Below, one piece after another: positions 4,723 through 12,506 of a stretch of DNA of 22,733 bases. The DNA comes from Methanothrix harundinacea (GTDB lineage Archaea; Halobacteriota; Methanosarcinia; Methanotrichales; Methanotrichaceae): the NCBI GenBank assembly GCA_002502785.1, contig DAQG01000063.1:1-22733 (forward strand). The letters run 5' to 3'. The position numbers were made by a program, and so were the translations under genes. Under the pieces are notes generated by a model. That model saw nothing but the letters and a program-made list of their open reading frames with translations, had not been told where the DNA came from and searched no databases. The first letter of the stretch is position 1; every line of letters begins with the position of its first letter.

Positions 4723-7101
4723 TCTTTTTACCTCCCTCAACCTTCTGACGATCACCTCTGCAAGGAAGATGGCCAGCGCCGCAAAGAGGAGGAACCACCG
4801 TCTGCTGACCCTCTGCTGGGTCGTGATCTCGCTTCTCTTTCTCGCCTCTTCGACGAGGCTTCCCGCCACCTCCGCCTCGGAGAAGACCTTCCCGCCGTTC
4901 GACATGATGAGCCTTGAGAAGTCCGGGTTGAAACCGACATATCTGAACTCGAGGGGGTAGTTGACGGCGATCCCGTAGTCGCCCACGGTGTATATCCCCT
5001 GCCTTTCGGGCGTAATGGCAGCAGAATACCGGTTCTCGCCCACCTTCTCCACCTGCCCCGATCCGATCTTCGGAGGGTTCGGGCTAGTTATGGTGATCTC
5101 GAGAGGGGTTCCCAGCCAACCGTCCTCAGCGTCGATCCTCCCGGACTCCGGCCTGGGATCTCCGATCGCCCAGTTCACAGTTCTGGATACGAGCCTCGAG
5201 TTTTTGGCCGAGTAGACCTCCGGAGCCCAGGCGGAGCCGTCGTCGGAGGTGAAGGCCGCAACTCTTCCAAGGCCGTACCTCCATGTGGTGAGAATCGGTT
5301 TTCCGTCGAGCATCACCACCAGCCTCTGCCCCCCTGACTTCGGGGTGACGTCGTTGAACCCGGTGGCGTTGGCTTCGAGGCTGAGATCCGAGGTTATGTA
5401 GTGGTTGGGGTCTGCGATCATCAGGGCGTAACCGCCAGCCTGGATCTCCTCCTCGGGCAGCTCTTCATCTTCTGGCCTCTTTTCGGCCCTGATGGTGACA
5501 GAGCCGGGATAGACGGCAGAATGGTACTCGGCTCCGTTTTTGGCGGCCAGATCTTTGAACCCTCCGGGAGCGTCTTCGAAGGACTTGACCTCCACCAGAT
5601 GGACCGTCGCCCCCATCTCCTGGATCATCCTCGTCGACTCCTCGAAGACCTCGGGGTACTCCTTCACCCGGCCGTCGGAGATGACTATGACCTCGCCCTC
5701 ACCGCCGCTGGAGTTGAGGATGTTCCAGGCGAGGGCGAGGCCCGTGTTTAGCTGGGTTTCCTCCTGGGCACCGGCCTGGGGAGAGAGGCTGGATATCCGG
5801 TCACCGATCATGATCTCTTTTCCGGCGATAGGGGTTGGGGTGAATACGACGAAGGCCTCGGTCCCGAAGACGACGAGCGCCACCCGGTCGTCTCTGAACT
5901 CGGGCGATTTCAGAAGCTCTATGGCGAGGGACTTCTCGTAGTCGAGGAATGTGGCGCCCCCGATCGACATCTCCCTTCGAGTGCTTCCGGAGATGTCCAT
6001 GATGATGACCGTCGTCTTCCCGCCCTCGAAGATGCTGGGAACAGATTTCACCGGTAAGACGTCTTCGAGGGTGCTGTTCCTATAGTTTCCAAAGTCGAAA
6101 GACGTCTCGCCTCCCACCACCACGAGGCCTCCGCCGTTTTTGACATACTCCTTCAGGCTTGCAAGCTCGGAGTCGTACTTCTGGTTGTCCAGGACTACCG
6201 CCTTGTACTTTTTGCTTCCGGACCCGAGCTGGTCGGCGCTGAACTGGGATGTGGTGGCGAGCTTGTACTGCTCGGTTAAGACCTGTGAGAGGGGCGAGTC
6301 GCCTCCGCCCACCAGAAGGACGTCGGGCTTGGGGACGACGTAGACCGCCTTCTGGTACTGGTCGTTCTCCCTCTGACGGTCTCTTGGGAAGTTTATCGTC
6401 GCCTCGATGATGTGGTTTCCTGTCGACGAGAACCGCTGGGATATCTTGATGGAGGTGGACCTGCCAACTCCTGTGACCTTGTCCTGGTATACGACTGAAT
6501 TGTCGGCCCTGACGGTGAGAAGGCCGTCAAACTCGCCGCTTGAGCTTCTCACGATGACTGTGAAGGGGTAGTCTCCTCCAAGAACGGCGGTGTTCGTCCC
6601 GGAGATCTCGACGCTGTAGTCCTCTTCCACCGGCTCCATCTCGAGAGCGAAGACGGTGGAGTTGGCGGATCTCGCCAGGGCGAGGGCCTCTTCCAGGTCT
6701 CGGCCCTTGTTGCTGTAGCCGTCGGTGACCAAAAGGAGAGCTCCGCCCTGTTGGGCGTACTGGAGAATCTTGTCGCCGAGAGGCGTTGATGTCCCGGAGA
6801 AGGTTCTGATCTGGGAGTCGGGAAGGTCCGCCTGGACCCTCTCGGCCGCGTTCCGATCGAAGATCTCCGTCGAGGCGGTGAGGTCCGAGACGACGGTTAT
6901 GAGGGGTCGTTTGGTCTGGGTCGTCTCGGTCACCGTGACGTAGGGGTTGGCGAGGGCCACCACCAGAAGGCAGAATATGGCCGCCCTGCTCAAAACGAGG
7001 AGCTTGTTCTTGTTCCATCGAAGGCTCGCCACTCCTGCGATCAGTATCAGGGGTATGAGCACGAGGAGGCGGGGTTCGGAGAAGTAGAGGCCTTCCATCA
7101 A
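4720..7101 (-). CDS. Membrane-anchored protein with two VWA domains and a GATase-like domain
   Basis: This 793-residue protein begins with two membrane helices (about 11-27 and 39-52), as in BatA/aerotolerance-type VWA proteins. A first VWA domain follows, with metal site DLTAST (73-78) and TDG (126-128). Next come an Ig-like beta region (about 160-255) and a glutamine-amidotransferase-like fold (about 258-350, VLLVGGGDSP and NGGGLVVVGGE). A second VWA domain has a canonical DISGST site (369-374), a QLNTG threonine near 453 and SDG (475-477). A further amidotransferase-like part (AFTSDDGSAWAP) and a C-terminal helix (about 770-787) complete it. Such proteins hold metal-dependent protein contacts outside the membrane, but the partner is unknown. 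The start TTG (7101) overlaps the previous stop as TTGA, eight bases after AGGAGG; the ATG at 7098 is the alternative. It is coupled to the next upstream VWA gene. Confidence 0.85.
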   Translation of the reverse strand: MMEGLYFSEPRLLVLIPLILIAGVASLRWNKNKLLVLSRAAIFCLLVVALANPYVTVTETTQTKRPLITVVSDLTASTEIFDRNAAERVQADLPDSQIRTFSGTSTPLGDKILQYAQQGGALLLVTDGYSNKGRDLEEALALARSANSTVFALEMEPVEEDYSVEISGTNTAVLGGDYPFTVIVRSSSGEFDGLLTVRADNSVVYQDKVTGVGRSTSIKISQRFSSTGNHIIEATINFPRDRQRENDQYQKAVYVVPKPDVLLVGGGDSPLSQVLTEQYKLATTSQFSADQLGSGSKKYKAVVLDNQKYDSELASLKEYVKNGGGLVVVGGETSFDFGNYRNSTLEDVLPVKSVPSIFEGGKTTVIIMDISGSTRREMSIGGATFLDYEKSLAIELLKSPEFRDDRVALVVFGTEAFVVFTPTPIAGKEIMIGDRISSLSPQAGAQEETQLNTGLALAWNILNSSGGEGEVIVISDGRVKEYPEVFEESTRMIQEMGATVHLVEVKSFEDAPGGFKDLAAKNGAEYHSAVYPGSVTIRAEKRPEDEELPEEEIQAGGYALMIADPNHYITSDLSLEANATGFNDVTPKSGGQRLVVMLDGKPILTTWRYGLGRVAAFTSDDGSAWAPEVYSAKNSRLVSRTVNWAIGDPRPESGRIDAEDGWLGTPLEITITSPNPPKIGSGQVEKVGENRYSAAITPERQGIYTVGDYGIAVNYPLEFRYVGFNPDFSRLIMSNGGKVFSEAEVAGSLVEEARKRSEITTQQRVSRRWFLLFAALAIFLAEVIVRRLREVKR

Positions 7102-8846
7102 CTCTCTCGCCTCCTTCGAAGGATGACAAGCTCAGCGACGATCAGCCCCGAGGCTATGAGTACCAGCCACGGTGAGAGGTCTTTGTTGATCAGCTTTTCA
7201 GAGGTCTTGCCGCTGGTGAAGGACCCTAGGTTTAGGGTCTCGCCTTCCTGGAGGTTTGACTCGATGGGGTCGTACATGTTGGCGGCAAGAGTTTGGCCCT
7301 GGAACTTGTAGATGCCAACCCTGTCCAGGAGGAGGACGTCGGTGGAGATGCTCTCACCGGCCGCGTCCACCAGGGTCATCTCCCCGAGCCGCACTATCTC
7401 GCCGGTCCTGCGGTTCGATTCGGAGGCGTCGGGGACGTTCGTCAGCCAGTTTATCATCTCGTACCAGAATATCGGGTACTCGGGCCTCTGGTAGAAGTCG
7501 GACCTCTCGGAGGAAAGGCCCATGTATACGGCGGTACCGCTTCCGAGCCTCCAGTAGGATATCACGGGAACGCCGTTTGCTTCGGCGATGGTCACTGAGC
7601 CGGGGCGGGGCGAGGCCTGAAGGTAGCTGTAGACTCCGACCTCGTCGAAGTGGACGTCCTCGGCGAAGACCGGGTTTCTTGTCCAGAGGGGTGCGGAGTC
7701 GTTGACGACGCCCGTTATCCTGACGGGCAGGTACTCGGGGCTGTCTGAATCGTTGGAGGCTACGTAGACGACTTTGCCGCCGCCGTAGACGTATCTGTTC
7801 AACCCGCCGTCGGCGGTCGCGTTCTCTATCACCACCAGGTCGAACTTATCGTACTCGCCGGATCTGCTGGTCGCGACGGTGGAGATCGATCTCAGGGCTG
7901 CGAGGACCGGTCCATCGTCGCCCAGGTACAGAACCCTCCTCTGCCTCAGTTCCGGGGTGTAGACGTAGGCCCTGTTGTCGGAGGATATGGCGTCCTCGAC
8001 GTCGAGGGTCACAGAGTTAACGCCGGGGAAGGCGTCGAAGGTGAGGTAGCTGTCGCCCCCGGACTCTATGGTTCTGGTGCTAGATGATGTGCCCCCCGGC
8101 CCTGCGATCTTTATGGGAACTGTCCTGGTCCTGCCGTAGTTTCTTATGAGACAGCTGTAGTTCAGGGCACCTCCGGAGTCGACGATCCAGCCGCCGACGA
8201 TCCCCACGTTCTCGCCCTCTCCGCCGGAGTCGACGAAGACGACCCCGGTCCCCTCGCTCTCGATCAGTCGTCTCGTCACCTCGGGGTCGTCGCCGGTCCA
8301 GCTCACAAAGTCAGAGACGACGAGGATCGAGCCGCCCTCGGCTCCAAGGAGGCTTTTGCCCATCATCATCCCCGTCGAGAGGTCGGCTGAGACCGCCTTC
8401 GGTGATAGGGATTCGAGGACGATCCTAGCCTGCTCGCCGTTCCCCTCCCGGAGGGCGACGATGGGGATGTTCTCCGCGAGAACGATGCTGATCCGATCCT
8501 GGCCCGAGGCGTACTGCTGGACGATATCCTTTGCTTGGCTGAAGCTCGCCTCCATGCTGGCGGACAGGTCGATCACCACCACCAGGTGCGCTCCCTGAGT
8601 TCCCCTCGACTCCGTGTAGGGTCCTGCGGCGGCCAAGACCAGAAATAAGATCACCAAAAGCTGAATCCAGAATAGGGGGTCTGTGATAAGGCGGTTGAGG
8701 GCTGCGGTGGGCTTCGCCTCCCCCTCTCTTATGAAGGCCGTCGACGGAAAAAGCAGGTCTTTGGGCTTGGGCCGGATCATATAGAGGATGATCAGGGGGA
8801 TTGTGCTCAAAAGTCCCAGGAGGGCGAGGGGATTGCTGAAGGGCAT
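7098..8846 (-). CDS. BatA-like VWA membrane protein, N-terminal aerotolerance-type helices
   Basis: This 582-residue protein starts with the BatA-type N-terminus: a helix at about 6-23, then a RPKPKDLLFPSTAFI segment and a second helix at about 57-74. A VWA domain follows, with metal site DLSASM (93-98) and a SDF segment where the third metal ligand is expected. After a beta-rich region comes a part with VLYLGDDGPVLAALRSI and GGGKVVYVASND, resembling the amidotransferase-like fold of its partner. The C-terminus has one helix (about 557-575) followed by positive residues. It is first in a two-gene minus unit; its stop overlaps the start of the 793-residue VWA gene. The family is known for complexes with MoxR ATPases, but no moxR or DUF58 gene is in this window. 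The function is otherwise unknown. Confidence 0.85.
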   Translation of the reverse strand: MPFSNPLALLGLLSTIPLIILYMIRPKPKDLLFPSTAFIREGEAKPTAALNRLITDPLFWIQLLVILFLVLAAAGPYTESRGTQGAHLVVVIDLSASMEASFSQAKDIVQQYASGQDRISIVLAENIPIVALREGNGEQARIVLESLSPKAVSADLSTGMMMGKSLLGAEGGSILVVSDFVSWTGDDPEVTRRLIESEGTGVVFVDSGGEGENVGIVGGWIVDSGGALNYSCLIRNYGRTRTVPIKIAGPGGTSSSTRTIESGGDSYLTFDAFPGVNSVTLDVEDAISSDNRAYVYTPELRQRRVLYLGDDGPVLAALRSISTVATSRSGEYDKFDLVVIENATADGGLNRYVYGGGKVVYVASNDSDSPEYLPVRITGVVNDSAPLWTRNPVFAEDVHFDEVGVYSYLQASPRPGSVTIAEANGVPVISYWRLGSGTAVYMGLSSERSDFYQRPEYPIFWYEMINWLTNVPDASESNRRTGEIVRLGEMTLVDAAGESISTDVLLLDRVGIYKFQGQTLAANMYDPIESNLQEGETLNLGSFTSGKTSEKLINKDLSPWLVLIASGLIVAELVILRRRRES

Positions 8847-8912
8847 CAGCGACTTTACGCCCAGGGCCGAGAAAAGGTTTACGCAAGTTCGGGTCCTGTC
8901 TTTGTGCCAACA

Positions 8913-8922
8913 TTCTTAATAC
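8913..8922 (+). promoter_or_regulatory. Possible TATA box of the fwd operon
   Basis: TTCTTAATACA lies about 55 bases before the ATG at 8972 in the divergent 125-base gap. It would put the transcript start near 8943 and leave a leader of about 30 bases. No equally good box was seen for the divergent VWA unit. Confidence 0.3.
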
Positions 8923-8971
8923 AATTGACCGTCTCAATGATGTCTGATCCTGCTCATCGAGGTGCCACAGA

Positions 8972-9439
8972 ATGGTCAGCGTCATGGAAATTTATCAGCT
9001 TCTGCCCAAGACGAACTGCAAGAAGTGCGGCCTTCCCACCTGTATGGCCTTCGCCGTCGGGCTGCTCGGCCGGGAGAAGACGATCGAGGATTGCACGCCG
9101 CTCTTAGAGGAGGCGAAGTACGAAAAGAAGCTGGAGGGGCTAAGGGAGCTATTGGCCCCCATATTGAGCGCCGACGCCACCGAGACCGGGATGATAATCC
9201 ACGACGAGAAGTGTTATGGGTGTGGAAATTGCGTCGTCGCCTGCCCCGTGAATGTGGCCAACGACCCCAAGGGGACGGCCATCGGCCGGGGGCCCGTCAG
9301 CGGAAAAGCGATTTTGATGGTGGAAGACGGCGTGGTCAAGTGCGTGAACGTGGATGAGTGCAGGCGGTTTGGGCCCAATAAAGTACTCTGCAGCGCCTGT
9401 ATCGTGACGTGTCCAAGCAAGGCGATCGAGTTCATCTAG
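8972..9439 (+). CDS. Three-cluster Fe-S protein of the formylmethanofuran dehydrogenase operon
   Basis: This 155-residue protein has two parts. The first is a 4Fe-4S domain like that of the corrinoid Fe-S protein and related electron carriers (Cys16, 19, 24 and 41, with KKCGLPTCMAFAVGLL). The second is a ferredoxin-type part with CYGCGNCVVACP (Cys81, 84, 87 and 91) and a second set ending in CSACIVTCP (Cys140, 143 and 147, plus Cys124 or Cys130). It therefore probably carries three [4Fe-4S] clusters and passes electrons to FwdB, encoded 10 bases downstream. It plays the role of FwdG/FwdF-type subunits, though the N-terminal domain sets it apart from plain polyferredoxins. A GGTG sequence precedes the ATG; a second ATG lies four codons later. 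It opens the operon. Confidence 0.85.
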   Translation: MVSVMEIYQLLPKTNCKKCGLPTCMAFAVGLLGREKTIEDCTPLLEEAKYEKKLEGLRELLAPILSADATETGMIIHDEKCYGCGNCVVACPVNVANDPKGTAIGRGPVSGKAILMVEDGVVKCVNVDECRRFGPNKVLCSACIVTCPSKAIEFI

Positions 9440-9449
9440 GTGATTATTA

Positions 9450-10670
9450 ATGGCGTTCTGTACTGGTTGTTCTCTGCTCTGTGACGATATCGAGGTGGAT
9501 TTTCAGGGCGGCAAGATCAAAAAGACCATGAACCTCTGCAGAAAGGGGCATGCCCACTACGATTCCCTCGGCGTCGATAGACTTGCCCCCGCCGTCGACG
9601 GTTCTTCAGTGGGTATCGATGAGGCCGTATCGGCGGCCGCAGAGGTGCTGGCCGGGGCCGAAAACGTCCTCCTCTTCGGCTGGGGGAACTCGACTCTGGC
9701 GGCCCAGGGAGCTGGGGTGAAGCTAGCAAAGAAGCTCGGATGCGTCATCGACGATCCCTCGTCCTACTCTCAGGGGCTCATAACGGAAAAAATCCTAGCT
9801 GGAGACTTTCCCACCTGCACTTTCGACGATGTAAGGAACTTTGCCGACGTCTCCATCTACTGGGGGGACGATCCCTCCAGCAGCCATCCCCGACACATGT
9901 CCAGGTTCTCCTACTTTCCTCGGGGCGAGAAGAGGCAGAGGGGGTACGAAGAGGACCGGGAGGCGATCGTGATCGACGTCCGAAAGTCGCCGACGGCCCA
10001 GATCGCCGCCGACGGCTTTTTCAAGATATTGCCCGGAGGCGACGGCGAGTTCATGGAGGCTCTGATGGCGACTCTGGGCGGAAAGATCCCCAAGGTCGAG
10101 GACAAGAAGAAGATGCTGAACCTTGGCACGAAGCTGCGAAAAGCTAAGTTCGGGGTGATATTCACAGGGCCCGGCCTCGCCCATTCCCTGGGCGGCGATC
10201 TTGCGGGTTTTGCGTCCCTCGTCGGAAGGCTGAACGAGCTGACTCGCTTCAGCGTGATACCGAGCCTTTCCGACTACAACTCCAGGGGGTTCAACCAGAC
10301 CCTCTTCGACAAGACCGGTCACGTCAACGGGGTCTCTTTCAAGAACGGGGTCGACCACGGTCCCGAGTTTGGGATCGCTAAGTATCTGGACGCTTGCGAT
10401 GCGGTCATGGTCGTGGGCTCGGACCCCGCGGCCGTTCTTCCCGGGACGCTCGCGAAAAAGCTCGCGAAGGTCCCGATGGTGGCGGTCAACTCGTTTAAGA
10501 ACCTCACCACGGATATCGCGAAGGTGACGGTTCCGACGGCGGTGGCGGGCCTCGAGGTCGGCGGATCTGCCCTTCGGGCCGATGGGTTGAGGGTGGAGTT
10601 CGATGCCTTTGTGGAGTCGGATTATCTGCCCGACGTTGAGGTCGTCGAAAGGATGATGGAGGCGGTCTAA
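9450..10670 (+). CDS. fwdB: Formylmethanofuran dehydrogenase subunit B (catalytic, molybdopterin)
   Basis: FwdB/FmdB is the catalytic subunit that reduces CO2 to formate with a tungsten or molybdenum bis-pterin cofactor, in the first step of methanogenesis from CO2 (or the last oxidative step when run in reverse). The N-terminus has the [4Fe-4S] motif CTGCSLLC with a fourth cysteine at 30. Cys123 in the PTCTFDDVR segment is the expected metal ligand; it is encoded as cysteine, not selenocysteine. The following IYWGDDPSSSHPRHMSRFSYFPRG is strongly family-typical. At 406 residues it is slightly shorter than many homologues. An AGGTGAT ribosome-binding site lies five bases before the ATG and overlaps the previous stop. 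It is tightly followed by fwdD. fwdA and fwdC are not in this window, so the operon is partial. Confidence 0.95.
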   Translation: MAFCTGCSLLCDDIEVDFQGGKIKKTMNLCRKGHAHYDSLGVDRLAPAVDGSSVGIDEAVSAAAEVLAGAENVLLFGWGNSTLAAQGAGVKLAKKLGCVIDDPSSYSQGLITEKILAGDFPTCTFDDVRNFADVSIYWGDDPSSSHPRHMSRFSYFPRGEKRQRGYEEDREAIVIDVRKSPTAQIAADGFFKILPGGDGEFMEALMATLGGKIPKVEDKKKMLNLGTKLRKAKFGVIFTGPGLAHSLGGDLAGFASLVGRLNELTRFSVIPSLSDYNSRGFNQTLFDKTGHVNGVSFKNGVDHGPEFGIAKYLDACDAVMVVGSDPAAVLPGTLAKKLAKVPMVAVNSFKNLTTDIAKVTVPTAVAGLEVGGSALRADGLRVEFDAFVESDYLPDVEVVERMMEAV

Positions 10671-10671
10671 A

Positions 10672-11064
10672 ATGGCTGGAAAGGCAGAGGTGACGGTGAT
10701 CACATACAGGGGCATCTTCCAGGAGGTGGAAGAGGCGCTCGGCATGTACAGCGAGGGGTACCGGGACCAGTCAGCCCTCGTCGTCCTGGACAAGGGCGAG
10801 GTAAAGGAGCTGGGGGTCGAGGACGGCCAGCCGGTCATCCTCGAGAACGGGTTTGGGAAGGTCGTGGTGACGGCAAAGCTCTCCGAAGACCCTCATCCCG
10901 GCGTCGCCTTCATGCCGTCCAGCCCCTGGTCGGCGCAGCTCGCGTCGGGAGAGGTTGGTGAGGACGGGATTTTGGATCTGAAGAGGTTCAGGGCCCAGGT
11001 CTCCAAGGCGAATGAGGCGGTCACCACCATCGAGGAGATCGGAGAGAGGATAAGGGCGGCTTGA
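10672..11064 (+). CDS. fwdD: Formylmethanofuran dehydrogenase subunit D (molybdopterin-dinucleotide binding)
   Basis: This 130-residue protein is the separate C-terminal cofactor-binding domain of the formylmethanofuran dehydrogenase catalytic unit. It contacts the pterin-guanine dinucleotides held with FwdB. Typical features are the YSEGYRDQSALVVLDKGEVKEL region, the barrel strand QPVILENGFGKVVVTA, and the FMPSSPWSAQL motif near residues 80-90 that binds the cofactor. In other molybdopterin enzymes this domain is fused to the catalytic chain. It begins one base after the fwdB stop, which suggests balanced translation of the two subunits. The start ATG is clear. argF follows after about 20 bases. 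Confidence 0.94.
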   Translation: MAGKAEVTVITYRGIFQEVEEALGMYSEGYRDQSALVVLDKGEVKELGVEDGQPVILENGFGKVVVTAKLSEDPHPGVAFMPSSPWSAQLASGEVGEDGILDLKRFRAQVSKANEAVTTIEEIGERIRAA

Positions 11065-11083
11065 CCGTTTGGGAAGTGGCGAT

Positions 11084-11986
11084 ATGAACCTGATATCCAT
11101 AGCCGACTTATCCGCCGAGGAGATCTCTTTGGTTCTTGACCGGGCCGACGAGCTGAAGGCGAGAAGAAACGATCCAAAAAGCCGATCGATCCTGGCGGGT
11201 AAGAGCCTTGCCACCATCTTCGAGAAGCCCTCCACCAGGACGAGGGTATCTCTTGAGGTGGCGATGACGGACCTTGGGGGGCACGCCCTCTATCTCAGCA
11301 GCAAGGATCTGCAGCTGGGCCGAGGCGAGACGATAGTCGACACCGCCCGCGTCCTATCGCGTTTTGTCCACGGGATCGCGGCTCGGGTCTACCACCACTC
11401 CACCGTCGAGGAGCTGGGCCGCTACGCCGCGGTCCCTGTCATCAACTCCTTGTCGGACGTCGAGCATCCCTGCCAGATCCTGGCGGACCTGATGACGATG
11501 AGGGAGAGGTTCAGCCGCCTGGAAGGGCTGAAGGTGGCCTGGGTCGGGGACGGTAACAACGTTTGCAACTCGACGATTCTTGCCGCGGCTCTGATGGGTA
11601 TGGAGATGGTCGTCGCCTCACCTCCCGGCTACGGGCCAAACCGTAAAATACTAGATCAGGCTGATCGTCTTGGTGGCGGGACCGTCGTCGTCACAGATCC
11701 CGTCAAGGCTGTCAGGGGTGCGGACGTCGTCGAGACCGATACATGGGTTTCGATGGGTGATGAGGCCGAGACCGCCAAGAGGACGGCGGCTTTCGGGCGC
11801 TACCAGGTGAACGCAGGTCTCCTGCGTCACGCGAAGAGTGACGCCATCGTGCTGCACTGTCTTCCGGCCCATCGGGGCCAGGAGATCACCGACGAGGTGA
11901 TGGACGGGCCGCAGTCTCTCATACTGGACCAGAGCGAGAACCGGCTCCATTCGGTCAAGGCGGTGCTGGAGAAGCTGATGGTCTAG
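11084..11986 (+). CDS. argF: Ornithine carbamoyltransferase
   Basis: ArgF condenses ornithine with carbamoyl phosphate to give citrulline in arginine synthesis; it acts as a trimer in the cytoplasm. All hallmark motifs are present: STRTR (50-54) for carbamoyl phosphate, HPCQ (128-131), a WVSMG ornithine loop (221-225) and HCLPAHRG (258-265) with the catalytic cysteine. The length of 300 residues is normal. An in-frame TTG at 11069 would add five residues, but the family starts at MNLISI, so I use the ATG at 11084. It lies 19 bases after fwdD and may be part of the same transcript, an unusual mix of energy metabolism and amino-acid synthesis. The tRNA-Leu gene follows within 25 bases. Confidence 0.95.
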   Translation: MNLISIADLSAEEISLVLDRADELKARRNDPKSRSILAGKSLATIFEKPSTRTRVSLEVAMTDLGGHALYLSSKDLQLGRGETIVDTARVLSRFVHGIAARVYHHSTVEELGRYAAVPVINSLSDVEHPCQILADLMTMRERFSRLEGLKVAWVGDGNNVCNSTILAAALMGMEMVVASPPGYGPNRKILDQADRLGGGTVVVTDPVKAVRGADVVETDTWVSMGDEAETAKRTAAFGRYQVNAGLLRHAKSDAIVLHCLPAHRGQEITDEVMDGPQSLILDQSENRLHSVKAVLEKLMV

Positions 11987-12011
11987 ACGGCATCAAGATG
12001 ATATTCTGAGA

Positions 12012-12094
12012 GCGGGGGTTGCCAAGCGGTCAAAGGCGCAGGGCTTAGGACCCTGTCCTGCAGAGGTTCGTGGGTTCGAATCCCATCCCCCGCA
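12012..12094 (+). tRNA. tRNA-Leu, anticodon TAG
   Basis: A complete class II tRNA fold can be drawn. The acceptor stem is GCGGGGG/CCCCCGC with discriminator A. The anticodon stem is CAGGG/CCCTG with loop CTTAGGA, giving anticodon TAG at 12046-12048. The long variable arm has a CCT/AGG stem, and the T-arm is GTGGG/CCCAT around TTCGAAT. The CCA end is not encoded. A T-run (12119-12123) downstream could end transcription. Its 3' end is duplicated at 21758-21771, as seen when mobile elements insert into tRNA genes. Confidence 0.97.
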
Positions 12095-12120
12095 TAAAAT
12101 TACCCCGTCACATATCGATT
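12081..12120 (+). repeat. Left copy of the tRNA-Leu 3'-end direct repeat (candidate attL)
   Basis: The last 14 bases of the tRNA (TCCCATCCCCCGCA) and the following 26 bases align without gaps to 21758-21797: 14 of 14, then 17 of 26 identical, including TATCGATT at the same offset. Confidence 0.6.
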
Positions 12121-12463
12121 TTTAGATATAGATCTCTGAATTATTTACCAGTAAATAGGAATGGAATTTTTCCACTTCCACTGCCTTCTAGCTCACGACT
12201 GTCCTGGATAGGACTAAAATACCTTCATCCCAACGATGTTTTTTCGCAGCGGGCATAGCAGCATCAGATATACTCAAGCGCTAAAAGTTTTTTGGCTCCT
12301 CGCTGTTTTGCATTGAAAGGACATAGCTTAAAGATCGTCCAAATTGCAATACCGTTAAAGATGGCTCCGGCGGATCTTCATGCGCTTGATACCCCTCCTG
12401 AGAAGCCCAGCTTAGCAGACTGATGATCGGAAAGAGCAAATGGAAATATCGCCCTTTCGCTGC
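12095..12463. other. Gene-free, T-rich stretch between tRNA-Leu and the glucan synthase
   Basis: This stretch holds the second half of the direct repeat, several T-runs (12119-12123, 12239-12244 and 12290-12295) that could stop transcription, a 10-bp motif (12144-12153) repeated inverted at 21736-21745, and the downstream arm of the 18-bp inverted repeat. A 62-codon frame from 12070 starts inside the tRNA and has no recognisable content. Confidence 0.5.
12144..12162 (+). repeat. Motif near the left edge, repeated inverted near the right edge
   Basis: TTTACCAGTA, then AATA, then GGAAT. The reverse complement of 21731-21745 reads TTTACCAGTA directly followed by GGAAT. The two copies face each other just inside the duplicated tRNA ends. 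Confidence 0.35.
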
Positions 12464-12506
12464 TCAGTTTATCCTTACCTCCACTAAATGCTCTTTCCGA
12501 TCATCA
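12421..12506 (-). repeat. 18-bp perfect inverted repeat spanning the end of the glucan-synthase gene
   Basis: TGATGATCGGAAAGAGCA (12421-12438) is the exact reverse complement of 12489-12506. The second arm lies in the last codons of the minus-strand gene and the first lies 26 bases beyond its stop; the spacer is 50 bases. It could form a strong 3'-end hairpin in the transcript, or record a small inverted duplication. Confidence 0.6.

Noticed and set aside
6527..7129. 200-codon minus-strand frame overlapping the VWA gene
   Set aside because: Proline/arginine-rich shifted-frame text typical of a GC-rich shadow.
9795..10838. 347-codon minus-strand frame opposite fwdB
   Set aside because: Shadow of a clearly conserved gene in GC-rich DNA.
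12070..12258. 62-codon frame beginning inside tRNA-Leu, considered as an SSV-type integrase fragment
   Set aside because: No tyrosine-recombinase residues; frames reading out of tRNA 3' ends often look like this.
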